A stretch of 51,018 nucleotides of DNA from Nitrospinaceae bacterium UBA3496 (lineage in GTDB: Bacteria > UBA8248), in assembly GCA_002377645.1 (NCBI GenBank), contig DFQF01000091.1:11779-62796 (forward strand). The letters are read 5' to 3'. Made by a program: the position numbers and the translations under genes. The notes below the pieces were generated by a model that worked only from the letters and a program-made list of their open reading frames with translations, made no database searches and was not told where the DNA came from. How positions within the stretch are numbered: position 1 is the first letter of the stretch; each line of letters begins with the position of its first letter. Below are positions 26,436 through 35,612 of this stretch, one piece after another.

Positions 26436-28487
26436 CTATAGACTCACATCACAAGGGGAGAAATTAAAAAATGTCATTACAAATGACCCGCGCCCTTGAG
26501 TTAAAGAACGAAGAACTGTTGTAAATCCAAACATCTGTCTTAGTGGAACAGTAACTTCTATAATTTTAAAGTGACCTTCACCTAGACCATCCTTTATATC
26601 AGAAACATTCCCATTTCTAGTATTTAATTCACTAATCACACCACCTAAGTGTTCTTCTAAAGTTGCAACTTCTACTTTCATAATTGGTTCAAGAAGTTGT
26701 CCCGATGCATTATTACAAGCATTATTAAAAGAAAGAGATGCAGCTGCAGAAAAAGCAAATTCACTGCTCTTTTCTGGAATATATTCCATATCGAGAATGT
26801 CAACTTTTATGTCAATTAATGGATATCCTGCGAGTATTCCGCCTGAACATGAAGATCTGATAGCCTCTTCCGTTGCATTAACAATACCTTCTGGAATCAA
26901 GGAGACATCATTCTCGAAATTAATTTGAATACCTTTTCCTGGTGTTGGCTCAACTCTAATATGTAATTTTGCGTATTGTGTTTTTCCTCCGATAATTTTA
27001 TTAAATACACATTCATCATCCGCTATGCTACAAAGTGTTTCTCTAAAAACGACCCTCGGTTCACCAACTCGTATTTGAAGACCAAATTCATCAATTAATC
27101 TTCTACTCAGAACATCTAAATGTAATTCCCCCATTCCACTCATAACTATCTGACCAGATTCGTTTTCTGATTCAACAATAAAAGTTGGATCCTCTAACAT
27201 TAATTTCTTAAGAGATTCGTGAAGTTTCTCTAAATCAATAGTCTCTTTTGGTTCAACTGCTATTGAAATCACAGGTTCAGGCGGGGAAATAGATTCAAAA
27301 GAAACAGGAGAATTTAAATCACAAAGCGTATCTCCTGTGAGAGTCTCTTTTAACCCTAAAACTGCAATAATATCACCAGGACCTATTTCCTCTACTCTCT
27401 CTCGTTTGTCTGAATACATTCTAAAAATTCTAGAAAATTTTTCTTTTTTTCTTCTTGTCGGATTCCAAACCAGATCCCCAACTTTTGCCTGACCACTATA
27501 AACACGGATAAAACTAAGGCGACGATTTTCGTGTAATGCAACTTTAAAAACTAATGCCGAGAAAGGTTCTTCAATCGAAGATAAACGAACTGCTTCTGAC
27601 AACTCGTCCTCTTCTGGAACAATACCTATAACTGGAGGTATTTCTTCTGGTGATGGAAGAAATTTCACGATACCATCCAATAGTGGTTGAATCCCCAAAC
27701 TTTTTAGTGAGGAACCTACAAAAACTGGAACTACTTCATTAGCGATCACTCCCTTTTTAATCGCTACCTCTATTGAATGATTTTCAACATCTTTCCCTTC
27801 AAGATAATTTTCTAAAATAGCTTCATTATAATCTGACGCGACTTCAATTATTTCATTTCTTAATTCAAAAACTTTTTCTTTCAATTCTTCATCAATAGGT
27901 CTATATTTAATTTTCTGAATTTCATTACTTTCCCAAGAGATAATCTGATTATTAAGAATGTCTATTTGCCCCCGAAAATCATCGGCTTCTCCATCTGGGA
28001 ATTGCATTAACACAAATTTTTTTGAAAATTTTTGTTTGACCATTTCTAACGTTCTTAAGAAATCTGCTCCAATCCTATCTATCTTGTTTATATATACAAT
28101 CCGAGGCACTTTAAATTTATCTGCTTGAGCCCAAACCGTTTCACTCTGCGCTTCTACGCCCTCAACACAACTAAAGATGGCAATTGCACCATCGAGAACT
28201 CTCAAACTCCTTTCAACCTCAACAGTGAAATCAACATGTCCAGGGGTATCAATTATATTAATTTCATGACCTGTCCAAATACATGAAATCGCAGCAGAAG
28301 TAATGGAGATTCCACGTTCTTTCTCTTGTATCATCCAATCGGTAGTGGCCGTGCCTTCATCCACTTTACCAATCCTATGAACTGCACCAGAGCAAAACAA
28401 CATTCGCTCTGTTGTTGTAGTTTTACCTGCATCAATGTGAGAAATAATTCCGATGTTTCTTCTATTTGATAGAATCGGTCTTTTCAT
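26436..28487 (-). CDS. fusA: Elongation factor G, stand-alone copy
   Basis: 683 residues with the GTPase motifs 'HIDAGKTTTTERM' (G1), 'DTPGHVDFTVEVERSLRV' (G3) and 'NKIDR' (G4), then domains II to V, ending 'VLRSLTQGRGSFVMTF'. It promotes ribosomal translocation or ribosome recycling. It is not beside rpsL/rpsG/tuf. Deltaproteobacteria, spirochaetes and planctomycetes carry two specialised EF-Gs (spdEFG1 and spdEFG2), so this is plausibly one of that pair, though I cannot assign which. The last residues ('FNFSPCDVSL') are not typical of canonical FusA. Confidence 0.88.
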   Translation of the reverse strand: MKRPILSNRRNIGIISHIDAGKTTTTERMLFCSGAVHRIGKVDEGTATTDWMIQEKERGISITSAAISCIWTGHEINIIDTPGHVDFTVEVERSLRVLDGAIAIFSCVEGVEAQSETVWAQADKFKVPRIVYINKIDRIGADFLRTLEMVKQKFSKKFVLMQFPDGEADDFRGQIDILNNQIISWESNEIQKIKYRPIDEELKEKVFELRNEIIEVASDYNEAILENYLEGKDVENHSIEVAIKKGVIANEVVPVFVGSSLKSLGIQPLLDGIVKFLPSPEEIPPVIGIVPEEDELSEAVRLSSIEEPFSALVFKVALHENRRLSFIRVYSGQAKVGDLVWNPTRRKKEKFSRIFRMYSDKRERVEEIGPGDIIAVLGLKETLTGDTLCDLNSPVSFESISPPEPVISIAVEPKETIDLEKLHESLKKLMLEDPTFIVESENESGQIVMSGMGELHLDVLSRRLIDEFGLQIRVGEPRVVFRETLCSIADDECVFNKIIGGKTQYAKLHIRVEPTPGKGIQINFENDVSLIPEGIVNATEEAIRSSCSGGILAGYPLIDIKVDILDMEYIPEKSSEFAFSAAASLSFNNACNNASGQLLEPIMKVEVATLEEHLGGVISELNTRNGNVSDIKDGLGEGHFKIIEVTVPLRQMFGFTTVLRSLTQGRGSFVMTFFNFSPCDVSL

Positions 28488-28632
28488 AAAGAAAGTAATC
28501 CAAAAAAATAAATTTTTCTAAGACTAAAAAGTTTTATACAATTTAATCGCTATAAAAATTTGCATGATAATTGATACTATCAGATAAAATAAAAAAAATT
28601 ATACTCTTTCTATTTAACAAGGTTTTTATCCA

Positions 28633-29487
28633 TTGTTTATGTACAACAAGAAATTTTTATTTTTGATCTCTGCTTTGCTACTGTTTCTTGTAAACTGTAG
28701 TTACTCTAGTTTACAAACACAGATCTCAGAGAAACAAAACATTAAAGAATGGTTCTTAAGTACAAAATATGGGTCAGTGGAGTCCTCTATTACTTGGCCC
28801 TCTGACAATAATCCTTATCCATCCCTTTTGATGATTCAGTCTTCTGATAGAGACAATCAGAAAAATACAAAAGAATTACTCTCATTAATAGGTTATCCGA
28901 TTATCGCTATGAGCATTTCTCTACCTGGCATTGGAAATTCTACAGGTCCTCATGATTTTGGAGGAATGAAAAGTGTAGAATCTATAAAAAAAGCTATTAA
29001 TTATTTAGTTAAAATTAATAACAATCAAAAAAAAATTATTTTTCTTTATGCCAATGGATTTGGAGCTAATGCTGCCATTATCGCGGCAAGCAAAGTTTCT
29101 AACGTTGAACTACTTATTTTAGAAAATGGGATTTTTGAACCCCAAAAAATTATAAAGAAAAGTCCTGAAAATATAAAAATCAGACTGAAAAAATTTTTAT
29201 TAGACAAAGAATACAAAACAATTTTTCGTTCTTCTTTACATGAAATAGACAAAAATCAAGCCCCTATCTTCATTATAAGAAATATTAGAGGAAAGAATTA
29301 CGAATTAGAACAACATAATGAACTCGTTAAATCTCTCAAAATGAAAAAGAAGAAATACAAAATATTAGATATTAGTGAAAAAAGTAAAAGTTTGATTTTT
29401 CAAAAATTGATTATCAAAAAAAGAGTTGTCCCGATAATAGAGAAATACTTTAAAAAAGAAATTAAATTTAATTATCAAAAAAATTAA
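28633..29487 (+). CDS. Lipoprotein with degenerate alpha/beta-hydrolase fold
   Basis: 284 residues. The N-terminus is a lipoprotein signal ('LFLISALLLFLVNC', Cys near residue 21). The rest resembles a serine-peptidase-like alpha/beta fold: 'SLPGIGNSTGPHDFGG' matches the usual 'D.RG.G.S.G' region. The nucleophile elbow reads 'YANGFGANAA', with Gly where Ser should be, and no clear catalytic His remains near the C-terminus. It may be a non-catalytic envelope protein. TTG at 28633 fits the AAGG ten bases upstream; ATG at 28639 is the alternative. Function unknown. Confidence 0.6.
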   Translation: MFMYNKKFLFLISALLLFLVNCSYSSLQTQISEKQNIKEWFLSTKYGSVESSITWPSDNNPYPSLLMIQSSDRDNQKNTKELLSLIGYPIIAMSISLPGIGNSTGPHDFGGMKSVESIKKAINYLVKINNNQKKIIFLYANGFGANAAIIAASKVSNVELLILENGIFEPQKIIKKSPENIKIRLKKFLLDKEYKTIFRSSLHEIDKNQAPIFIIRNIRGKNYELEQHNELVKSLKMKKKKYKILDISEKSKSLIFQKLIIKKRVVPIIEKYFKKEIKFNYQKN

Positions 29488-30605
29488 TCTTGCAAAGAAG
29501 TCAAACGATTAATTCTTTCTGAAAAAGGGGGATGAGTATAAAAGAAAATTTTTAAAAACAATGATGGACTTGGATCGCAATAGTTTCTAACACAAATCTT
29601 TTTCAAAATCGTGATTAAATACTTTGGTCGCGAGACATGCTTAAATGCAAAATAATCACAAGCAAATTCGATCTCTCTAGAAACTCTCAACAACATTGGT
29701 GAAATCAAGAAATTTAACACCGAAAAAAAAACTAGAAAAATTCCGACAGTATTTGCAGAAGAAATATCTGCTCCATTGCTATAAAAATAAAAGAACTCTG
29801 TACTTAATAAAAGTTTAAAAAAATAAACAAAAGCTACAAAACTTATTATCTTATAGATACAAAAAAATAAATTGTGTGAAAAAAATTGATGTGCAAGTTC
29901 ATGAGCTACAATACATTCAATTTCTTCAGGATCATATTCTAGTATGTTTTCAGTAATTACTATTTTACGAGTAGGACCAAACCCAGAAACGAATGCATTC
30001 GCATAATCCCCATGCTTTTTAGTCTTCATCACCCAAATATAATTTTGACCTTTAAATCCAACTTTTTTTTGTAAGGTCAATAATAAATTTTCAATTTTTG
30101 TATCAGACAATTTTTCAAAATTAAAGAACAAAGGAGCAATTATTGTTTGTCCAAACAAAAAGATAAAAACAAAAAAACAAGAAATCAAGATTGAAAAAAA
30201 TAACCACCAGTAATCAGGGGTTTCTTGAATACAAACTAAAAGAACCCCACTTGCAAGCGAACCAAATAATAAAACTAAAATAAAAGACTTAATCTGATTA
30301 ATAAACCAAAGAAAAAAAGTTTCATTAGAAATCCCAATTTTCCTAGGTAATTTGAAACTTTGTTTAATTTCAAAAGGAAAACTTAAAAATGTTCTCAAAA
30401 CAAAATAAATAGCAAAGTAGCATGCACCAGAAGAAAAAGGACCAAGTTCGAAAAGATTTTCATCTTGTTTAAGAAAAAAAAGAACAAAAAGAAGTGTATA
30501 AAAAAATAAAACTAACGATGAAATCAACGACAAAAACACCTTTTCATTTTGATACTTTTTGGCCAAAATTAATTTTTCACTTTGTTCATATATTCTGTTT
30601 TCCAT
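29484..30605 (-). CDS. M48-family membrane metalloprotease (Ste24/HtpX-like)
   Basis: About 373 residues. Four to six hydrophobic segments surround the zinc site: HExxH in 'CIVAHELAHQFFSH' near residue 235, and the third ligand Glu in 'EIEFACDYFAF'. 'ANAFVSGFGPTRKIVITENIL' upstream of it is typical of M48 peptidases. It degrades misfolded membrane proteins or processes C-terminal tails at the inner membrane; the true substrate is unknown. ATG at 30605 with AGGAAAG upstream is preferred over a start 23 codons earlier. Confidence 0.87.
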   Translation of the reverse strand: MENRIYEQSEKLILAKKYQNEKVFLSLISSLVLFFYTLLFVLFFLKQDENLFELGPFSSGACYFAIYFVLRTFLSFPFEIKQSFKLPRKIGISNETFFLWFINQIKSFILVLLFGSLASGVLLVCIQETPDYWWLFFSILISCFFVFIFLFGQTIIAPLFFNFEKLSDTKIENLLLTLQKKVGFKGQNYIWVMKTKKHGDYANAFVSGFGPTRKIVITENILEYDPEEIECIVAHELAHQFFSHNLFFCIYKIISFVAFVYFFKLLLSTEFFYFYSNGADISSANTVGIFLVFFSVLNFLISPMLLRVSREIEFACDYFAFKHVSRPKYLITILKKICVRNYCDPSPSLFLKIFFYTHPPFSERINRLTSLQD

Positions 30606-30741
30606 CTTATAAAACTTTCCTGAAAAATTGATGCAAAAGAAAAAATATTCACAAAAGATCGCGGAAACTTTCAATTAATAAATTTAATATATAATATTAG
30701 CGAATATGAAATGAAAAAATTAATTAATACCATTTATAAAT

Positions 30742-31527
30742 ATGATAAATAAAATTGCCAAAGTTATAGTTCTAGGTTGTGGGACCTCAACCGGTGTGCC
30801 TGCAATAGGTTGTGATGATCCGGTTTGTCTTTCTGACAATCCCCGTAATAAAAGATTACGACCAAGTATTGTAATACAAACAGATGTATCTACCCTTCTT
30901 GTAGATACAAGTCCTGATTTAAGACAACAGGCTTTAGAGCACAATCTAAAGAAGATTGACGCAGTTATTTACACACATTTCCACGCAGATCATACCTTTG
31001 GGATAGACGACTTAAGAGTTTTCAATATGATTATGAAAAAAACTATCCCATGCTATGCATATGACAATACGCTTAAGGTACTTAGACAAAATTTTGAATA
31101 TATATTCGGGGAAAATAATCAACACAAAGGATTCAAGCCTCGTTTAACTTTAAATCAAATTAACGATGAACTCTTTGAAGCTGCAAATTTTAGTATAATA
31201 CCAATAGAACTAGACCATGCAGGAACAAAAGTGATGGGAATACGAATAGGTGATTTTGTATATGCAACTGATTGCAGTAGTATCCCTCAATCTTCTTTAG
31301 AAAAAATGAAAGGTGTCAAAACTCTAATTATTGATGCTCTTCGCCATAGACCACATCCATCTCATCTTACGGTAGACCAAGCTGTTGAAATCTCAGAATT
31401 TCTCTCTCCTGAAAAAACCTATTTTACTCATACAAATTATGAACTCGAGTATGAGGAGACCAATAGAAATCTTCCTAATAATATAAAAATGGCTTATGAC
31501 GGTCTTTGTTTCGAGATTAATCTTTAG
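30742..31527 (+). CDS. MBL-fold phosphodiesterase (PhnP-like)
   Basis: 261 residues of metallo-beta-lactamase fold. The N-terminal 'LGCGTSTGVPAIGCDDPVC' is the signature of the PhnP group, where two cysteines help bind an extra zinc. 'THFHADHTFGIDDLR' is the HxHxDH motif; 'ELDHAGTKVMGIRIG' and 'YATDCSSIP' carry further ligands; 'HPSHLTVDQAV' closes the site. PhnP acts on phosphoribosyl cyclic phosphates, but many relatives differ and no phn genes are near. It overlaps the convergent membrane-protein gene by 11 bases. Confidence 0.83.
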   Translation: MINKIAKVIVLGCGTSTGVPAIGCDDPVCLSDNPRNKRLRPSIVIQTDVSTLLVDTSPDLRQQALEHNLKKIDAVIYTHFHADHTFGIDDLRVFNMIMKKTIPCYAYDNTLKVLRQNFEYIFGENNQHKGFKPRLTLNQINDELFEAANFSIIPIELDHAGTKVMGIRIGDFVYATDCSSIPQSSLEKMKGVKTLIIDALRHRPHPSHLTVDQAVEISEFLSPEKTYFTHTNYELEYEETNRNLPNNIKMAYDGLCFEINL

Positions 31528-32311
31528 TACCCACAGACTTCTCTTCTGCTAAATCAAAGAAAAGAGAATAACCAGCATAGCAGTATGGGACAAAAAGAAC
31601 TGAGATTAAGGTATGCAGAATTATTTGTGAGAAAAAAGAAGAGCCAATAATTGAAGAGAGGAATAACAATAAGAAAACAGTAAAAATATAATAAACGACA
31701 ACTAGCTTAAATATTTTAAGTTCGGAATTTTTAGATAAAAGTTTAGCTTGTTCAAAAGAATTCTTCAGATTTGTCTGCTTTAACAATACGTAAAATGTAC
31801 AAAAATAAAAGCGAATAAAAGGTACGATCGCAGCAAAAATAACTAAAGAGAACGAAAGGAGTAAAGTGAAACCGCTGATTCCCAAAAGAGAAGCTACAAG
31901 AAGATTAACAAAAATAAGTACTAAAACTATAAAAATTTGCAACCCAAAATAATACGCAAAATCAACTAAAACCACCTTTTTAAGACAAGTAAAACTTAAC
32001 GAGAAATCCCAGAAAATTTCCTCTCCTTTCCTTTGTAATTCTAATCTTAGAATTACAAGTATAAAAATATAAACCGAAACTACTCTTAATATCACTTGAG
32101 AAAAAAGCCATTTACAGATTAAAAAAAGAGAAATATCCGATCTGTCTCTAACAATAGATGCAATCTCTGGCTGAATGGAATATGCTACTATCGCAATTGG
32201 CAAAGTAATCGAAACCACCACCAAAGTTGTTTGATTGAAACTATCAAAAAATGCATTTAATCCAAATTTAAAATAATGTAGAATCTGATTTGTTTCTTTT
32301 TGATCTTGCAT
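31517..32311 (-). CDS. Multi-pass membrane protein of unknown function
   Basis: 264 residues with about six hydrophobic stretches (for example 'TLVVVSITLPIAIVAYSI', 'FIVLVLIFVNLLVASLLGI' and 'VVYYIFTVFLLLFL'). No family is recognised and there are no obvious catalytic residues. The layout, with a long helical connection ('LKQTNLKNSFEQAKLLSKNS') before the last pair of membrane segments, recalls DUF-type integral membrane proteins. ATG at 32311 has AAGGGA upstream. It is divergent from mlaE and convergent with the PhnP-like gene. Confidence 0.6.
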   Translation of the reverse strand: MQDQKETNQILHYFKFGLNAFFDSFNQTTLVVVSITLPIAIVAYSIQPEIASIVRDRSDISLFLICKWLFSQVILRVVSVYIFILVILRLELQRKGEEIFWDFSLSFTCLKKVVLVDFAYYFGLQIFIVLVLIFVNLLVASLLGISGFTLLLSFSLVIFAAIVPFIRFYFCTFYVLLKQTNLKNSFEQAKLLSKNSELKIFKLVVVYYIFTVFLLLFLSSIIGSSFFSQIILHTLISVLFVPYCYAGYSLFFDLAEEKSVGTKD

Positions 32312-32488
32312 ATAATCCCTTATTCATAACTCTTTTTAAAAACTCATAAGTAAGATATACAAAGTTGCCCTTAAACATATTACAAAGATACACTAGTGTT
32401 TGTTTTTTTTCAGCCTCATTTTTATTTTATGGGTTTTTAAAATATCTAGATTTTCTTTTGTTGAAGCTACTTCGAGACTAACATAGGA

Positions 32489-33280
32489 TTGAAAATAAAT
32501 TTGCAATTAATTCATTTAATAGAAAAAATAGGCAATAAATCCATTTATATCATTGAAAAAACTGGCAATTCAGTAATTTTTCTTTTTTTGGTGATTTCGT
32601 TTCTATTTCGTTCCAAATTTAAGACACGACTTTTTATTAAACAAATTTATGATATTGGTTTCGGTTCAGTTCTAATTGTTATGCTAACAGGTCTTTTTAC
32701 TGGAATGGTTTTAGCACTTCAGGGGTTTTATACACTCCAAAAATTTGGTTCTGAGAGCCTATTAGGTCCTGCAGTTGCACTAAGTCTTATAAGAGAATTA
32801 GGGCCAGTTCTTACTGCTCTAGTAGTAACTGGAAGAGCTGGTTCTGCTATGGCAGCCGAAATTGGAATCATGGTTATTACAGAACAGGTTGACGCTCTAA
32901 AAAGCATGGCTGTGGAACCACTTAAACAACTAGTTTTACCAAGAATTCTTTCTGGAGTCTTAGTTTTTCCGCTTCTAACCGCAATGTTCAATTTGATTGG
33001 AATTTTTGGTGGATACTTAGTTGGGGTGAAGTTATTAGGATTGAATTCGGGAGTTTATTTTGGTGAAATGGCCTCAAAAGTTGAGATGAGTGATTTGATG
33101 GGTGGTTTTTGGAAATCTCTTGCATTTGGTCTTTTAGTAGTATGGATATGCACCTATAAAGGTTATAACTGTGGGCACGGAGCCGAGGGAGTTAGTAAAG
33201 CAACAACTTCTGCAGTTGTAATGTCGTCTGTTATTATTTTGATTAGTGATTATTTTTTAACCTCAATGTTTTTCCGTTAA
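32489..33280 (+). CDS. mlaE: MlaE-family phospholipid ABC transporter permease
   Basis: 263 residues, five or so membrane helices. Family features are 'FGSVLIVMLTGLFTGMVLAL' and 'LGPVLTALVVTGRAGSAMAAE', followed by 'GIMVITEQVDALKSMAV' and the terminal 'YFLTSMFF'. It forms the inner-membrane channel of the Mla (MCE) system that moves phospholipids between membranes. The apparent start is TTG at 32489 with AGGA only two bases upstream, so the exact start is unsure. It is followed by mlaD and mlaC; no ATPase gene lies among them. Confidence 0.88.
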   Translation: MKINLQLIHLIEKIGNKSIYIIEKTGNSVIFLFLVISFLFRSKFKTRLFIKQIYDIGFGSVLIVMLTGLFTGMVLALQGFYTLQKFGSESLLGPAVALSLIRELGPVLTALVVTGRAGSAMAAEIGIMVITEQVDALKSMAVEPLKQLVLPRILSGVLVFPLLTAMFNLIGIFGGYLVGVKLLGLNSGVYFGEMASKVEMSDLMGGFWKSLAFGLLVVWICTYKGYNCGHGAEGVSKATTSAVVMSSVIILISDYFLTSMFFR

Positions 33281-33299
33281 TCAGTCAAGGGGGTTTAAA

Positions 33300-33743
33300 T
33301 TGAAACAACGTAAAATCGATTTATCTGTCGGAGTTTTTTTTATGATTGGGATAGCATCCTTGGTCTACCTCTCTGTACATCTAGGAGAACTGGATTTTTT
33401 TGTTTCAGACACCTACGTAGTCAAGGCAAAATTTGAAAGTGTTACTGGTCTAAGGAATGGCGCTGCGGTTGAAATGTCCGGAGTACCAATCGGCAAGATT
33501 ACAAAAATAGAACTTAAAGATGAGGAAGCTCTAGTAACTTTAAAGCTAAATAAATCAATTCAGCTTTCTGAAGACGCAATAGCTTCTATAAGAACAAAAG
33601 GAATTCTAGGTGCAAAATATTTAAGTATTAGTCAAGGTGGCGCTGAAAAAAGAATCAATGCAGGAGGAATTATTCGAGAAACTGAGCCTCCTCTTGATTT
33701 TGAGAAACTAATTGGAAAATTCATTTTTGGAAAAGTTAAATAA
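33300..33743 (+). CDS. mlaD: MlaD / MCE-domain protein
   Basis: 147 residues. One N-terminal membrane anchor ('VGVFFMIGIASLVYLSVHLG') and a single MCE domain with 'YVVKAKFESVTGLRNGAAVE', 'VPIGKITKIEL' and 'ILGAKYLSISQGG'. MCE proteins form the periplasmic hexameric ring that binds phospholipid and sits on MlaE. The start is TTG at 33300 with a strong AAGGGGG six bases upstream. It is 19 bases after mlaE. Confidence 0.9.
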   Translation: MKQRKIDLSVGVFFMIGIASLVYLSVHLGELDFFVSDTYVVKAKFESVTGLRNGAAVEMSGVPIGKITKIELKDEEALVTLKLNKSIQLSEDAIASIRTKGILGAKYLSISQGGAEKRINAGGIIRETEPPLDFEKLIGKFIFGKVK

Positions 33744-33803
33744 CTTATATAATTTCTTGACATGTTTCCAAGTTATTTTTTGTATAAAAATTAAAGGACA
33801 GAA

Positions 33804-34403
33804 ATGAAATCTTTACCTTTTATTTCAATATTAATTCCTATTCTACTAGTTTTTTCTGTTCCGAGTATTGTCTTTTCTGGTCAACCAAAGAATCAAATAA
33901 GAGGAAGTATTAATAATTTAAAGTTTGTCTTAGATAACCCATCATTAAAGGGCACCCATAATTCCTCCGAAAGAAGAAAACGATTAAGAATGATTTTTGA
34001 GGAACGATTTGACTTTAATGAGATGGCTAAAAGGTCTTTATCGAGAGCTTGGCGTAAGAGAACAAACAAAGAGAAAAAAGAATTTCTCTATTCATTTAAA
34101 TACCTTTTAGAAACTACATATATAGGAAAAATAGAGAGATATGATGGTCAAACAGTTCAATTTGTCAAGGAATCAATTGACGGCAACTATGCAAAAGTAA
34201 AAACTTTGGTTATTACCAAGGATCAACCTATAAGAGTTTATTATAAAATGCATAAGAAAAGAGAGAATTGGTTAGTATACGATGTAATAATAGAGGGAGT
34301 TAGTTTGATAAAAACATATAGAGATCAATTCAAATCAATTCTTAATAGATCATCCTTCTCCGATTTACTTGATAAAATGCGTGCAAAGCAATTTGAAAAT
34401 TAG
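33804..34403 (+). CDS. mlaC: MlaC-family periplasmic phospholipid-binding protein
   Basis: 199 residues with a signal peptide ('LIPILLVFSVPSIVFSG'). The mature domain shows 'RRKRLRMIFEERFDFNEMAK', 'SLSRAWRKRTNKEKKEFLYS' and 'VYDVIIEGVSLIKTYRDQF', which are the conserved MlaC/Ttg2D elements. It shuttles phospholipid through the periplasm to MlaD. It follows mlaD by 60 bases and converges with the MFS gene across 6 bases. Confidence 0.9.
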   Translation: MKSLPFISILIPILLVFSVPSIVFSGQPKNQIRGSINNLKFVLDNPSLKGTHNSSERRKRLRMIFEERFDFNEMAKRSLSRAWRKRTNKEKKEFLYSFKYLLETTYIGKIERYDGQTVQFVKESIDGNYAKVKTLVITKDQPIRVYYKMHKKRENWLVYDVIIEGVSLIKTYRDQFKSILNRSSFSDLLDKMRAKQFEN

Positions 34404-34409
34404 ATAGGG

Positions 34410-35603
34410 TTAAAAGTTTTCTAGTTTAGGTAACCTTAGAGCTAAGAGAAGCCCAAGAGTCCCAAAGAAAATGCAAGTAAAAGGCATAACCGTAAGTATT
34501 CCAAAGTAGTCTGCAATTACCCCAATAAATGGCATAGTCATACTTGAACAAAACCATACTACACCTAACATAAAACTACTTGCTAAGGCTGCATGTTCTG
34601 GAATCATTTCCTGTGCGTATGTTACAGAAACTCCCATCTGAGAGTAAAAAGCTGCTCCTGAAAGAATTAAAAAAAGTAATCGAACAAAAAAATCATCAGA
34701 GTAAAGTGAAATTCCTAAGCATGGTGTCCCTATTAAAAGTGATAGAATTATTACTAATCTTCGACCAAAAAGATCTGAAAAATAACCACCACAAATTCCT
34801 CCAATCGCAGCGGCAAACAAAAAGAAAGAAATAGAAAAACCACCATCTGCAAAAGAATTTCCCTTTTCTATTAAGTAAATTGACAAATAAAAAGAAATAG
34901 ACATAGTAACAACTGTACGAAAATAATTAATAAACCAAAGTCCCATTAAAGAACGAAAGACTGTCCCTAGAGATCTTAGATCAATCGGATTTTTCTCAGA
35001 TTTTTCTTTTTTAACATCCTGTCCCGTATCTAAATTTAAAAATAGCAATAAAAATCCAATTAAAAAAACAACAATACAAGTATAAGGTAGCCTTTCAACG
35101 CCAAATTTTGTGACTACAAAGGTGGCCATGGCAGCACCAAGACTAACTCCCATCCTCCCGCCGGCAATGTAGATAGAAACTCCTAGCCCTTTCCTTTGGC
35201 CTGAAAATTGCACTGCTCTAACTGAAGCTATGGGATGAAAACAGGCAGAGCCCAAACCTGCTATAAAAAGCAATAAAAATAATATCGGGATGCTATTAAC
35301 GGTCGTAGCAAAAGCAATTAATCCACCTAGAACGGGACCTATCGCTAGCAACCAATTCTTTTGAAATCTGTCTGCAATCATTCCAAAGATAGGTTGCCCA
35401 AGGGCACCCGTAGCTGCAAGAGTCGGACCAAGGAATCCGACTAAAGAGAGAGGAATATTTAGCATTTCTTTTAAAATAGGGATAATCGGAGATAAAAACC
35501 CAAAACAACTATCATTAGCAATATGCGCTATAACAAGAAAAGATAATTTTTTTCGTTGAAAAATAGGTTTTGTTTTTATAACTGCTGATTTATCAGGTTG
35601 CAA
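34410..35603 (-). CDS. MFS transporter (fosmidomycin-resistance-like)
   Basis: 397 residues with about twelve hydrophobic segments. 'IAHIANDSCFGFLSPIIPIL' near the start and 'GQPIFGMIADRF' are characteristic of the Fsr/FosR branch of the major facilitator superfamily; 'GGYFSDLFGRR' is the second copy of the loop motif. It is an efflux or uptake carrier of unknown substrate. The start is TTG at 35603, with AAGAGG upstream. It is immediately downstream of alaS (9 bases) and could be read from the same transcript. Confidence 0.85.
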   Translation of the reverse strand: MQPDKSAVIKTKPIFQRKKLSFLVIAHIANDSCFGFLSPIIPILKEMLNIPLSLVGFLGPTLAATGALGQPIFGMIADRFQKNWLLAIGPVLGGLIAFATTVNSIPILFLLLFIAGLGSACFHPIASVRAVQFSGQRKGLGVSIYIAGGRMGVSLGAAMATFVVTKFGVERLPYTCIVVFLIGFLLLFLNLDTGQDVKKEKSEKNPIDLRSLGTVFRSLMGLWFINYFRTVVTMSISFYLSIYLIEKGNSFADGGFSISFFLFAAAIGGICGGYFSDLFGRRLVIILSLLIGTPCLGISLYSDDFFVRLLFLILSGAAFYSQMGVSVTYAQEMIPEHAALASSFMLGVVWFCSSMTMPFIGVIADYFGILTVMPFTCIFFGTLGLLLALRLPKLENF

Positions 35604-35612
35604 AAAAACCTC

